Assembly (NCBI RefSeq): GCF_004357905.1
Contig: NZ_SMTT01000010.1
Location: 1-44,100, forward strand
Direction of reading: 5' to 3'
Source: Campylobacter lari
GTDB lineage: Bacteria; Campylobacterota; Campylobacteria; Campylobacterales; Campylobacteraceae
Length of the DNA: 44,100 nt
The notes under the pieces are model-generated. The model worked only from the letters and a program-made list of their open reading frames with translations, was not told the DNA's origin and did not search any database. The position numbers and the translations under genes are program-made. This document shows, piece by piece, positions 10,575 to 18,891 of this stretch. The stretch's first letter is position 1. Each line of letters starts with the position of its first letter.

Positions 10575-11400
10575 ATTAGCAAAAAGTTATGGATTTTGTT
10601 TTGGAGTAAAAAGAGCTATTAAAAAAGCCGAGCAGATTAAAGATGCAGCTACTATAGGACCTTTAATTCATAATAATGAAGAAATCACAAGACTTTGGAA
10701 AAATTATAATGTTAAAACATTAAATGATATCAATGAATTAAACGCAGAAAAAAAAGCCATTATTAGAACCCATGGTATTACAAAGCAAGATTTAGAAAAA
10801 TTAAAGCAAAAAGATATAGAAATTTTTGATGCAACTTGTCCTTTTGTGACTAAACCTCAAAAAATTTGTGAGCAAATGAGCAATGAAGGTTATGAAGTTG
10901 TTATTTTTGGGGATGAAAATCATCCTGAAGTAAAAGGGGTTAGAAGTTATGTAAGTACTAAAGCTTATGTAGTGCTTGATGAAAAAGAATTGCTTGATAT
11001 TAAATTGCCTTCTAAAATTGCAGTAGTATCACAAACTACAAAAAAGATAGAAAAATTTATGGAAATTGTAAATTTTTTAATGCTTAGGGTTAAGGAAGTG
11101 CGTGTTTTTAATACAATATGTGATGCGACTTTTAAAAATCAAGAAGCAATCAATGAACTTGCTAAAAAAAGTGATGTAATGATAATAGTTGGAGGGAAGA
11201 ACTCAGCCAATACTAAACAGCTTTTTTTGATAGCAAAAAACTATTGTGAAGATAGTTATTTAATCGAAAATGAAAAAGAAATTCAGAAAGAATGGTTTAG
11301 CGGTAAAGAAAAATGTGGCATTAGTGCGGGTGCTTCTACACCTGATTGGGTGATTGATTTGGTTTTGGAAAAAATCAAAGAATACGCCAAAATTAACTAA
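10564..11400 (+). CDS. ispH: 4-hydroxy-3-methylbut-2-enyl diphosphate reductase
   Basis: Last enzyme of the MEP isoprenoid pathway, an iron-sulfur reductase forming IPP and DMAPP. The three cluster cysteines are at residues 12 (GFCFGV), 92 (DATCPFV) and 186 (NTICDAT). RTHGI and the C-terminal SAGASTPDW are further family hallmarks. The 278-residue length is typical. The start is TTG at 10564, inside the aroA 3' end (11-bp overlap). The other Fe-S enzyme of this pathway, ispG, is also in the window at 22403. rpsA follows 55 bases downstream. Confidence 0.96.
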   Translation: MEIELAKSYGFCFGVKRAIKKAEQIKDAATIGPLIHNNEEITRLWKNYNVKTLNDINELNAEKKAIIRTHGITKQDLEKLKQKDIEIFDATCPFVTKPQKICEQMSNEGYEVVIFGDENHPEVKGVRSYVSTKAYVVLDEKELLDIKLPSKIAVVSQTTKKIEKFMEIVNFLMLRVKEVRVFNTICDATFKNQEAINELAKKSDVMIIVGGKNSANTKQLFLIAKNYCEDSYLIENEKEIQKEWFSGKEKCGISAGASTPDWVIDLVLEKIKEYAKIN

Positions 11401-11418
11401 GTTTAAAGAAAACAATAC

Positions 11419-11424
11419 TATAAT
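11419..11424 (+). promoter_or_regulatory. Candidate -10 box for rpsA
   Basis: A perfect TATAAT 31 bases before the rpsA start, in the only gap longer than a few bases within this operon. It suggests that the ribosomal protein gene has its own promoter in addition to read-through from ispH. Confidence 0.5.
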
Positions 11425-11455
11425 CAACAATTAAAATTTAAAACAAAGGACCACA

Positions 11456-13123
11456 ATGAGCGAGGTGAACAAAAAAGTTCAAAACAGACTAGAGGATATT
11501 ATCATAGAAGAAGATTTTGAGCAAATGCTTGAAGAATCTTTTAAGTCTGATGAGGAGGCAACTACACAGGGTATAATTGTCGCGATTAAAGGCGATGAGG
11601 TATTTGTAAATGTAGGACAAAAATCAGAAGGTATTTTAGTAGCAGAAGAAATTCAAAACGAAAAAGGCGAATTTATCTTCAAAGAAGGTGATACATTAGA
11701 AGTTGCTATAGTAGGTTCTCGCGGTGGCAGATCTTTACTTTCTCATAAAAAAGCTTTAAGAAAACAAAAAGTTAAAGAATTTATTAACAATTATAAAGAT
11801 GATGAAAGTATATTTGATGTAAAAATCATTGGTAAAAATAGAGGTGGCTTTGTAGCTGTGGATGAAGATGGAGTGGAGTTTTTCCTACCAAAATCACAAA
11901 GCAGTTTTAAAGATTCAAACAATATTATCAATAAAACTTTTAAAGTTAAAATTATAAAAATAGATAAAGAAGCTCAGAGTATAGTAGTTTCTAGAAAAAA
12001 AATAGTAGATGAGGAAAGAAAAAAACGCAAAGAAATTATTTCAAATGTATTAAATCAAGAAGAAATTATAGAAGGTGTTGTTAAAAAAATCACTACTTAC
12101 GGTATGTTTGTTGATGTAGGTGGTGTTGATGGTTTAGTTCATTATAGCGAAATTTCTTATAAAGGACCAGTAAATCCTAGTTCGTTGTATAATGAAGGTG
12201 ATAAAGTTCCTGTAAAAGTGATTAAATATGATAAAGATAAAAAACATCTTTCTTTATCTATAAAACTTGCCATGCCTGATCCTTGGGATGAAATTAAAGA
12301 TGGTTTAGAAGTTGGCGATACTATTAAAGTTACGGTTTCAAATATAGAACCATATGGTGCTTTTGTAGATTTAGGAAATGATATAGAAGGATTTTTACAT
12401 ATAAGTGAAATTTCTTGGGATAAAAATGCTAAAAATCCAAAAGACTATATTAACGAAGGTCAAGAGCTTGATGTGGAAGTGATTGAAATTAATGCTAAAG
12501 AAAGAAGACTTAGAGTTTCTTTAAAAAATTTATTAGCAAAACCTTTTGATGAGTTTTTAAAATCATATAAAGTAGGTGATGTGCTAAAAGGCAGCGTTAC
12601 TTCTGTGACTAATTTTGGCGCCTTTATAAAAATTGCTAATTTAGAAGGTTTATTGCATAATGAAGATGCTTCTTGGAATAGAAGTGATAAATGTAAAGAT
12701 ATGTATAAAGTTGGTGATGTTGTAGAAGTTAAAATCATTAAACTAGATAAAGAAAATCAAAAAATTTCTTTAAGTACTAAAGAATTACAAAAAAGTCCTG
12801 TTCAAGTTTATGCTCAAAAACACCAAGTAAATGATGTTATTTCTGGTAAAATTAGAGATATTAAAGATTTTGGAGTTTTTGTAGAGCTTGAAGAAGGCGT
12901 TGATGCGCTTATTCATAAAGAGGATTTAGGTAATATTGATTTTTCAAGTTTAAAAGTAGGTGATACAATAGAAGCTTTGATTGTTTTCATTGATGAAAAG
13001 AAAAATAGAATTCGTTTAAGCGTAAAAAGCCTTGCAAGAATGAAAGAAAGAGAAGCATTAAATGAAATCAATGATAATGACAAAGTAACTTTAGGTGATA
13101 TTATCAAAGATCAACTTTTATAA
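11456..13123 (+). CDS. rpsA: 30S ribosomal protein S1
   Basis: Ribosomal protein S1 (555 residues), which binds mRNA at the small subunit and helps initiation. Six S1/OB-fold repeats can be seen, starting near residues 35, 115, 200, 285, 372 and 459; several contain the typical VDGLVHYSEIS or IEGFLHISEISW segment. This is the full six-repeat form. The start has AAGGA at 11446-11450 and a TATAAT at 11419. The ispH-rpsA adjacency recurs in distant bacteria, including ispH-S1 gene fusions known in clostridia. The following gene starts only 6 bases after the stop. Confidence 0.97.
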   Translation: MSEVNKKVQNRLEDIIIEEDFEQMLEESFKSDEEATTQGIIVAIKGDEVFVNVGQKSEGILVAEEIQNEKGEFIFKEGDTLEVAIVGSRGGRSLLSHKKALRKQKVKEFINNYKDDESIFDVKIIGKNRGGFVAVDEDGVEFFLPKSQSSFKDSNNIINKTFKVKIIKIDKEAQSIVVSRKKIVDEERKKRKEIISNVLNQEEIIEGVVKKITTYGMFVDVGGVDGLVHYSEISYKGPVNPSSLYNEGDKVPVKVIKYDKDKKHLSLSIKLAMPDPWDEIKDGLEVGDTIKVTVSNIEPYGAFVDLGNDIEGFLHISEISWDKNAKNPKDYINEGQELDVEVIEINAKERRLRVSLKNLLAKPFDEFLKSYKVGDVLKGSVTSVTNFGAFIKIANLEGLLHNEDASWNRSDKCKDMYKVGDVVEVKIIKLDKENQKISLSTKELQKSPVQVYAQKHQVNDVISGKIRDIKDFGVFVELEEGVDALIHKEDLGNIDFSSLKVGDTIEALIVFIDEKKNRIRLSVKSLARMKEREALNEINDNDKVTLGDIIKDQLL

Positions 13124-13129
13124 TAAAAA

Positions 13130-13609
13130 ATGAAAAAATATACCCTTTATGGTATTTTAGGTTTTTTAAGCCTAATTTTATTTATTGCTTTTATTTTTAT
13201 GGTGAGATATGTAGATATTGGGAATTTACCTATCTCACAAAATGTTAAATATTCTTTTGATGAAATAAAAAAAGAGTTACCACAAACTTGGCAAGATAAA
13301 CTTTCAAATATTAAAATCAATGATTTTTCTCCAGCAGCAAATGAATTTTATATGAGTTTTAATATGGATGATTCTGTAGTAAAGCCAAAACAAAAATTTT
13401 ATATGCTCGATGTAAATAAAAATGATGTTTATTCTATGTTTTGTTTAAAGCAAACTCTGCATTCTTTTTTTATCAAATACACTTTAACACAGAGTAAAGA
13501 TGAAGTGGCAATTTATTTAGATACAAATAATGAAAAAGTATTAAATACACTGATCGACAAATTAAAAATTTATAACATAAATGCAAAATTAAAGGAGGTT
13601 TGGTTATGA
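13130..13609 (+). CDS. Hypothetical membrane-anchored protein
   Basis: A 159-residue protein that I cannot assign to a named family. It has a single N-terminal hydrophobic segment (about residues 5-27, LYGILGFLSLILFIAFIFMV) with lysines before it, so it is predicted to be anchored in the inner membrane with a periplasmic mixed alpha/beta domain. The start lies 6 bases after the rpsA stop, and its stop TGA overlaps the serA ATG, so it is translated between them. I recall an uncharacterised C. jejuni counterpart at the same place (Cj0892c). Its function is unknown. Confidence 0.85.
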   Translation: MKKYTLYGILGFLSLILFIAFIFMVRYVDIGNLPISQNVKYSFDEIKKELPQTWQDKLSNIKINDFSPAANEFYMSFNMDDSVVKPKQKFYMLDVNKNDVYSMFCLKQTLHSFFIKYTLTQSKDEVAIYLDTNNEKVLNTLIDKLKIYNINAKLKEVWL

Positions 13610-15186
13610 AAAAAATTATTGTATGTGATGCGATATTAGACAAAGGCGTAGAACTTTTAAGAAAAGCTGATGATGTTGAGCTTATCGAAGCAGCACATTT
13701 GCCTAAAGATAAACTTTTAACAAAATTAAATGATGTAGATGTTGCTATTACTAGAAGTTCAACGGATGTGGATTTGAAATTTATCAATGCATGTTCTAAT
13801 TTAAAAGCTTTAGTTAGAGCAGGCGTTGGGGTTGATAATGTTGATATAGATGAATGCTCTAAAAAAGGCATTATAGTAATGAATGTACCAACGGCTAATA
13901 CCATAGCAGCAGTTGAGCTTACTATGAATCATTTATTATGCTCTGCAAGATCTTTTGTAAATGCTCATAATTTTTTAAAAATACAAAGAAAATGGGAAAG
14001 AGAAAAGTGGTATGGTGTTGAACTTATGAATAAAACTTTAGGAGTTATAGGTTTTGGTAATATAGGTTCAAGAGTGGCTGTACGTGCAAAAGCTTTTGGT
14101 ATGAAAGTTATAGCTTATGATCCTTATGTGGTAGCTTCTAAAATGACTGATTTGGGTATAGAGTGTGTGAATTCTTTAGATGTAATCTTAACTCAAAGTG
14201 ATTTTATTACCATACATACGCCAAAAACAAAAGAAACAACAGATATGATTTCTTTTGAAGAAATTTCTAAAATGAAAGATGGGGTAAGATTGATAAATTG
14301 TGCCAGAGGTGGTCTTTATAATGAAGATGCATTGTGTGAAGGTTTAAAAAGTGGTAAAATAGCTTGGCTTGGTATCGATGTGTTTAATAAAGAACCAGCA
14401 ACTAATCATCCATTTTTAGACTTTGAAAATGTTTCTGTTACTTCTCATCTTGGTGCAAACACTTTAGAAAGTCAAGAAAATATCGCTATCCAAGCATGCG
14501 AGCAAGCTTTAAATGCTGCAAGAGGAATTTCTTATCCTAATGCTTTAAATTTACCGATTAAAACTGAAGATTTACCAAGTTTTGTAGCACCTTATATTGA
14601 GCTTATTTCCAAAATGGGCTTTTTGGCTGCTCAGCTTGATAAAACTCCTATTAAGGCTATTAAACTTGAGAGCGAAGGACAAATTAGCGAGTATAATGAG
14701 TCTTTACTAACTTTTGCAACAGTGAGTGTTTTAAGAGGAATTTTAGGTGAGAATATTAATTATATTAACGCACATTTTGTAGCTAAAGATAAGGGCGTAG
14801 AACTTTCTTCTTGTATTCTACCAAGTAGTGGTTATAGTAATAAAATCACTATAAAAGTAATTACAGATAATTCTAACCTTTCTATCTCAGGAACTATTTT
14901 TGGTGAAAATGAACAAAGAATAGTAGAATTAAATGGTTTTGATGTAGATTTTAAACCAAAAGGGAAAATGATAATTTTAAATAACAATGACATACCAGGA
15001 GTTATTGCTAATGTTAGCGGAATTTTAGCCAAAAATAATGTCAATATAGCTGATTTTAGACTTGGTAGAAATGGCTTTGGAAAAGCTTTGGCTGTAATTT
15101 TGCTTGATACGAAAATTTCAAAAGCTTTGCTTGAGGAATTAAGAGCTATTGATGCTTGTATTTTTGCAGAATATGCAGAAATTTAA
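13606..15186 (+). CDS. serA: D-3-phosphoglycerate dehydrogenase
   Basis: First enzyme of serine synthesis, oxidising 3-phosphoglycerate with NAD+ in the cytoplasm. It has the long form: D-2-hydroxyacid dehydrogenase core with NAD-binding GFGNIG at 149-154, catalytic Arg234 (NCARGG), Glu263 (NKEPA) and His281 (TSHLG), an intervening ASB-type domain, and a C-terminal ACT domain (IPGVIANVSGIL onwards, about 460-526) that usually gives serine feedback inhibition. I chose the ATG at 13606: it gives an ATGA overlap with the upstream gene and 7-base spacing from AAAGGAGG at 13591-13598. A TTG at 13600 is too close to that site. Confidence 0.96.
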   Translation: MKKIIVCDAILDKGVELLRKADDVELIEAAHLPKDKLLTKLNDVDVAITRSSTDVDLKFINACSNLKALVRAGVGVDNVDIDECSKKGIIVMNVPTANTIAAVELTMNHLLCSARSFVNAHNFLKIQRKWEREKWYGVELMNKTLGVIGFGNIGSRVAVRAKAFGMKVIAYDPYVVASKMTDLGIECVNSLDVILTQSDFITIHTPKTKETTDMISFEEISKMKDGVRLINCARGGLYNEDALCEGLKSGKIAWLGIDVFNKEPATNHPFLDFENVSVTSHLGANTLESQENIAIQACEQALNAARGISYPNALNLPIKTEDLPSFVAPYIELISKMGFLAAQLDKTPIKAIKLESEGQISEYNESLLTFATVSVLRGILGENINYINAHFVAKDKGVELSSCILPSSGYSNKITIKVITDNSNLSISGTIFGENEQRIVELNGFDVDFKPKGKMIILNNNDIPGVIANVSGILAKNNVNIADFRLGRNGFGKALAVILLDTKISKALLEELRAIDACIFAEYAEI

Positions 15187-15205
15187 GGCTTTTTATAAGC
15201 CTTAA
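15183..15205 (+). terminator. Hairpin after serA
   Basis: Perfect 9-bp inverted repeat (TTAAGGCTT / AAGCCTTAA) with a 5-base loop, overlapping the serA stop codon. The T-run after it is weak, so termination may be partial. It separates serA from efp. Confidence 0.55.
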
Positions 15206-15209
15206 TTGT

Positions 15210-15215
15210 TACAAT
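15210..15215 (+). promoter_or_regulatory. Candidate -10 box for efp
   Basis: TACAAT 31 bases before the efp ATG, directly after the serA hairpin. One mismatch to TATAAT. An AAGGA ribosome-binding site follows at 15236-15240. Confidence 0.4.
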
Positions 15216-15246
15216 TATTTTTTAATTTTAAAATTAAGGAAAATAT

Positions 15247-15816
15247 ATGGCTTCTTATGGAATGGGAGATTTAAAAAAAGGTTTAAAAATAGAAATTGAT
15301 GGTATTCCTTTTAAAATCGTAGAATATCAACATGTAAAACCAGGAAAAGGTCCTGCTTTTGTTCGTATTAAAATTAAATCTTTTATCGATGGTAAGGTTT
15401 TGGAAAAAACTTTCCATGCAGGGGATAAATGTGAATCTCCAAATTTAGAAGAAAAACAAATGCAATATCTATACGATGATGGTGAAAATTGTCAATTTAT
15501 GGATACCCAAACTTATGAGCAAGTTGCAATTAGCGATGAAGATGTGGGTGAAGCTAAAAAATGGATGCTTGATGGAACCATGGTAGATGTTTTATTTCAC
15601 AATGGAAAAGCAATTGGTGTGGAAGTACCTCAAGTAATGGAACTTAAAATTATTGAAACGGCACCAAATTTTAAAGGCGATACTCAAGGCTCAAACAAAA
15701 AACCAGCTACTTTAGAAACAGGTGCAGTAGTGCAAATTCCTTTCCATGTATTAGAAGGGGAAGTAATCCGCGTTGATACTGTGCGTGGAGAGTATATAGA
15801 AAGAGCAAATAAATAA
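15247..15816 (+). CDS. efp: Elongation factor P
   Basis: EF-P (189 residues) binds the ribosome between P and E sites and relieves stalling at polyproline stretches. The KOW-like N-terminal domain carries the loop KPGKG, with the tip lysine at residue 34, the position modified by EpmA/EpmB in bacteria that have them. Two OB-type domains follow, ending in the usual GEYIERANK. No modification gene is visible nearby. The gene is flanked by its own promoter motif and a shared terminator with uvrB. Confidence 0.97.
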   Translation: MASYGMGDLKKGLKIEIDGIPFKIVEYQHVKPGKGPAFVRIKIKSFIDGKVLEKTFHAGDKCESPNLEEKQMQYLYDDGENCQFMDTQTYEQVAISDEDVGEAKKWMLDGTMVDVLFHNGKAIGVEVPQVMELKIIETAPNFKGDTQGSNKKPATLETGAVVQIPFHVLEGEVIRVDTVRGEYIERANK

Positions 15817-15836
15817 TCCCTTATTTAAGGGATTAT
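15813..15836. terminator. Bidirectional hairpin holding both stop codons (efp / uvrB)
   Basis: Perfect 11-bp inverted repeat (ATAATCCCTTA / TAAGGGATTAT) separated by TT. The efp stop (15814-15816) lies in the left arm and the uvrB stop (15833-15835, minus strand) in the right arm. It has the same design as the hairpin at 5501-5524. The flanking A/T runs are short, so terminator strength is uncertain. Confidence 0.65.
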
Positions 15837-17806
15837 AAAGTTCTTAATTTATTAATTTCATCTCTAAGCATTGCCGCTTTCTCAAACTCAAGATTTTTAG
15901 CTGCTTCTAGCATTTGTTTTCTTAATTCTTTTACTATTTTAGCGCGTTCTTTCGCAGGCATTTTTTCAAGTTCTTTGCCTTTACGATAAATTTCTCCTTG
16001 TTCAAGCTCATGTTTTAAACTTTCTTCTATGTTTCTTTTTACTGAGGTTGGTGTGATGTTGTGCTTTTTATTATAAGCTTCTTGTAGGGTTCTTCTTTCA
16101 TTGGTAGTATCGATAGCTTCTTGCATAGATTTTGTGATTTTTTTAGCAAAAAGCAATACTTTTCCATTGACATTTCTAGCCGCGCGTCCCATCGTTTGAA
16201 TGAGTGCAGTGGTGCTTCTTAAAAAGCCTTCCTTGTCTGCATCCATAATCGCTATAAGGGAAACTTCAGGTAAATCAAGTCCTTCTCTTAAAAGATTAAT
16301 CCCGATTAAAATATCAAAAGCACCACTTCTTAAGCCACGGATGATTTCATTGCGCTCAATTGCATCAATTTCTGAGTGCATGTATTTTACTTTTAAGCCA
16401 AGTTCCAAGTAGTATTTACTAAGCTCTTCAGCCATTTTTTTAGTTAAAACGGTTATTAAAACTCTTTCATTACGCTCTATAACTTTTTTAGCTTCATCGT
16501 ATAAAATTTCTACTTGATTTTCACTATCTTTGATTTCTATTTTAGGATCTAAAAGCCCTGTTGGACGCATGATTTGATAAAAAATATTTTCTTTGCTTAA
16601 TTCTAGTTCTAAAGGTGCAGGTGTGGCTGAAACAAATAAAAATTTACAATTTTTATTAATAAATTCATCAAACATCAAAGGTCTATTATCTAAGGCACTT
16701 GGCAAGCGAAAACCATAATCAACCAAAGTTTGCTTTCTGCTTCTATCCCCTGCAAACATTCCGCGAAATTGTGGTAAAGATACATGAGATTCATCTACAA
16801 TGACTAAAAAATCTTGATTTTTAATGGCAAAATAATCAAAAAGCGTATAAGGTGTATCGCCACTCTTAAGCCCTGTTAAATGCAAGGCATAATTTTCAAC
16901 TCCTTTGCACATACCAGTACTTTGAAGCATTTCAAGGTCAAATTCTACCCTTTGTTTTAGTCTTTGTGCTTCTACGAGTTTATTTTCATTTTCAAAATAA
17001 GCAAGGCGTTTATTTAATTCAGCTTTTATACCTTTTATAGCCTCTTTAAGTCTAGCTTCACCTACGCTAAATTGACTAGTTGGATAAAGTATAAATTTTT
17101 TTAAGTCTTTACCTTTTTTATTTTCTAAGATATTATAATGATACATCGCCTCAAGTTCATCGCCAAAAAATTCAAGTCTAATAGCTTCATCCTCATAATA
17201 AGCTGGATATATATCTACTATATCTCCATTGACTCTAAAATCAGCTCTGTCAAAGAAATTATCATTGCGTTTATAACCCATATCTACAAGTTTTTTTAAA
17301 AGTTCTTTTTGATTTATTTGCATATTAAGCTCTAAAATCAAAACCATACCCACATACTCACTTGGATTTCCCAAACCATAATTTGCTGAAACACTAGCTA
17401 TGCAAATAACATCATCATAACTTAAAAGCGAAGCACTTGCGCTTAGTCTTAATCTTTCTAAGTCTTCATTAGTAGAGCTGTCTTTTTCTATAAAAACATC
17501 GGTTCTTGGTATATAAGCCTCGGGTTGATAATAATCATAATAGCTTATAAAATACTCCACATGATTATTTGCAAAAAAGCCTTTAAATTCACTATAAAGT
17601 TGCGCGCATAAGCTTTTATTGTGGCTCATGATAAGAGTAGGCATGTTTAAGTTTTTAATGATATTTGCCATAGTGAAAGTTTTTCCACTACCTGTAACAC
17701 CTAGCAAGGTTTGGTATTTATTGCCTGCTTTAATGCTTTTTACTATACCATCAATAGCTTGCTTTTGATCAGGACTTGGCTTAAATTCGCTAGTAAGTTC
17801 AAACAT
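15833..17806 (-). CDS. uvrB: Excinuclease ABC subunit B
   Basis: DNA-damage recognition helicase of nucleotide excision repair (657 residues), acting with UvrA and UvrC. Seen: Walker A GVTGSGKT at 36-43, the beta-hairpin motif [10 protein letters not shown] near 90-100, VDESH (Walker B, about 335), helicase motifs [22 protein letters not shown] and QTMGRAARN, and a C-terminal UVR motif ([13 protein letters not shown]) for UvrC contact. AGGAAA precedes the ATG on the minus strand. It is divergent from the small coiled-coil gene at 17961, across a 154-base gap. Confidence 0.97.
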   Translation of the reverse strand: MFELTSEFKPSPDQKQAIDGIVKSIKAGNKYQTLLGVTGSGKTFTMANIIKNLNMPTLIMSHNKSLCAQLYSEFKGFFANNHVEYFISYYDYYQPEAYIPRTDVFIEKDSSTNEDLERLRLSASASLLSYDDVICIASVSANYGLGNPSEYVGMVLILELNMQINQKELLKKLVDMGYKRNDNFFDRADFRVNGDIVDIYPAYYEDEAIRLEFFGDELEAMYHYNILENKKGKDLKKFILYPTSQFSVGEARLKEAIKGIKAELNKRLAYFENENKLVEAQRLKQRVEFDLEMLQSTGMCKGVENYALHLTGLKSGDTPYTLFDYFAIKNQDFLVIVDESHVSLPQFRGMFAGDRSRKQTLVDYGFRLPSALDNRPLMFDEFINKNCKFLFVSATPAPLELELSKENIFYQIMRPTGLLDPKIEIKDSENQVEILYDEAKKVIERNERVLITVLTKKMAEELSKYYLELGLKVKYMHSEIDAIERNEIIRGLRSGAFDILIGINLLREGLDLPEVSLIAIMDADKEGFLRSTTALIQTMGRAARNVNGKVLLFAKKITKSMQEAIDTTNERRTLQEAYNKKHNITPTSVKRNIEESLKHELEQGEIYRKGKELEKMPAKERAKIVKELRKQMLEAAKNLEFEKAAMLRDEINKLRTL

Positions 17807-17906
17807 AATTTTTCCTAACTTGTATTTTTACTAATTTTACACAAAATTTTTTCTAAAAATTTAAATTTTAAAACAAAAAGCTATGCAAAATTAAATTTTT
17901 TTTTGT

Positions 17907-17912
17907 TACAAT
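17907..17912 (+). promoter_or_regulatory. Candidate -10 box for the coiled-coil/ZapA-like/priA operon
   Basis: TACAAT preceded by TTTTTGT and a long T-rich run, 49 bases before the start of the coiled-coil gene. The form fits Campylobacter promoters, which depend on T-rich periodicity rather than a -35 box. In the same gap a TAAAAT on the minus strand (17834-17839) could serve uvrB. Confidence 0.4.
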
Positions 17913-17960
17913 ACGTGTTTAAAATACTCTAAAATATAAAATCAATAAAGGCAAAAAATT

Positions 17961-18194
17961 ATGTATGATGAAAGAATAATCAACACAATGACAGATAAAG
18001 TAAATGAGCTTTTGGCTAAATATAATGAAGTATGTGAAATAAATGAAAATTTAAGAAATGAATTAGTGAGCGTAAAAGCACAAAATGAAGCTAAAAACAA
18101 TCAAATTGCGCGTTTGGAAGAAGAGCTTAAAAATAAAAATATTGAAAGTGAAGATGTGATCAAAAAAATAGAGGCAGTTCTTGGCAAACAATAA
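17961..18194 (+). CDS. Small coiled-coil protein, ZapB-like (candidate)
   Basis: A 77-residue, highly charged protein predicted to be almost entirely one alpha-helical coiled coil, with heptad-like leucines and isoleucines in VNELLAKYNEVCEINENLRNEL and IARLEEELKNKN. No catalytic motif is seen. Size and composition resemble ZapB or the small coiled-coil protein often encoded next to zapA in gammaproteobacteria (TIGR02449). The next gene looks ZapA-like and overlaps this one by 14 bp, which supports a partner role in cell division. That role is inference; the sequence alone shows only a coiled coil. AAAGG precedes the ATG by 9 bases. I recall a conserved hypothetical at the same place in C. jejuni (Cj0681). 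Confidence 0.85.
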   Translation: MYDERIINTMTDKVNELLAKYNEVCEINENLRNELVSVKAQNEAKNNQIARLEEELKNKNIESEDVIKKIEAVLGKQ

Positions 18195-18420
18195 TCAAAG
18201 AAAAGTTACAATCAATGTCTATGCAAAAGACTTTGTCGTAACATGCAGTAATGAATTTGCAAATCATCTTGAAGATGAGATTGCTTTAATTTCTGGAGGC
18301 ACAGGTAAGATAGAACTTGCAAATTTCATTAATGCTTTTGTAAAACTTAGCTACGAAAACTATATCTTAAAAAAAGAACTCAACAAACTTATAAACACTA
18401 TCGATGAAGAAATACAATAA
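18181..18420 (+). CDS. ZapA-like cell division protein (candidate)
   Basis: A 79-residue protein whose layout matches ZapA, the FtsZ-ring bundling protein: an N-terminal beta-hairpin segment VTINVYAKDFVVTC (compare VDIQIFGRSLRVNC in E. coli ZapA), a short helix NHLEDEIALIS, then a long helix in which LANFINAFVKLSYENY matches the ZapA pattern QLVFIAALNISYELAQ, and a coiled-coil tail. The start is TTG at 18181, set by GAGG at 18171-18174 with 6-base spacing, and it overlaps the upstream coiled-coil gene by 14 bp. The stop directly abuts the next ATG. Shorter than E. coli ZapA (109), mainly at the tail. The family call is by motif reading, not a profile search. Confidence 0.8.
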   Translation: MANNNQRKVTINVYAKDFVVTCSNEFANHLEDEIALISGGTGKIELANFINAFVKLSYENYILKKELNKLINTIDEEIQ

Positions 18421-18891
18421 ATGCAAGTAAAAAAAGCTTTTACTTTAGTAGAGCTTATTTTTTGTATGATGATTATTGCTATTCTTAGCACAATTGCTTA
18501 TCCGTATTTTTCTTTTGGAAAAAATGATGCTAAACTTATCCAAGCAAAAAGTGAGGTAGAGCTCATCAATGCTTCTTTGGCCTTACTCAAAAATCAGTTT
18601 TTATTTAAAGAAAGTAAGGATTTTCCAGCCATTTTAGATGAAGCTTTGATAAATAGTGAAAATCAAAAATTATTTTTTTGTGATAGTTTGCAAAATTACA
18701 AAAAAACAAATCATTGTACATATAGTGTATTAGATAAGCCAATTGTTTCAAGTAAAAAATCATGGATGAAAATAGCAAATACTCAATATAGATTTTTTAT
18801 AAATGCTAAAAATTACATAGATTTTTCTTATAATGGTGAAAAAGTTTTTTTAGAATGTGTGAGTTTAAATTGTAAGGATTATGGGTTTTGA
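18421..18891 (+). CDS. Type IV pilin-like / pseudopilin protein with N-methylation motif
   Basis: A 156-residue protein with a class III (prepilin) signal: a short basic leader MQVKKA, then FTLVELIFCMMIIAILSTIA, giving cleavage before the phenylalanine by a prepilin peptidase and Glu5 of the mature protein. The rest is a small globular domain with cysteines at several positions that could form disulphides in the periplasm. It would act as a (pseudo)pilin in a type II secretion or DNA-uptake apparatus; Campylobacter uses such a system for natural transformation. No other pilus gene is nearby. The ATG directly follows the TAA of the ZapA-like gene, and the stop overlaps the priA TTG start. Confidence 0.88.
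   Translation: MQVKKAFTLVELIFCMMIIAILSTIAYPYFSFGKNDAKLIQAKSEVELINASLALLKNQFLFKESKDFPAILDEALINSENQKLFFCDSLQNYKKTNHCTYSVLDKPIVSSKKSWMKIANTQYRFFINAKNYIDFSYNGEKVFLECVSLNCKDYGF

Noticed and set aside
13600-13605. TTG at 13600 as the serA start
   Set aside because: Only one base from AAAGGAGG; ATG 13606 has proper spacing and an ATGA overlap.
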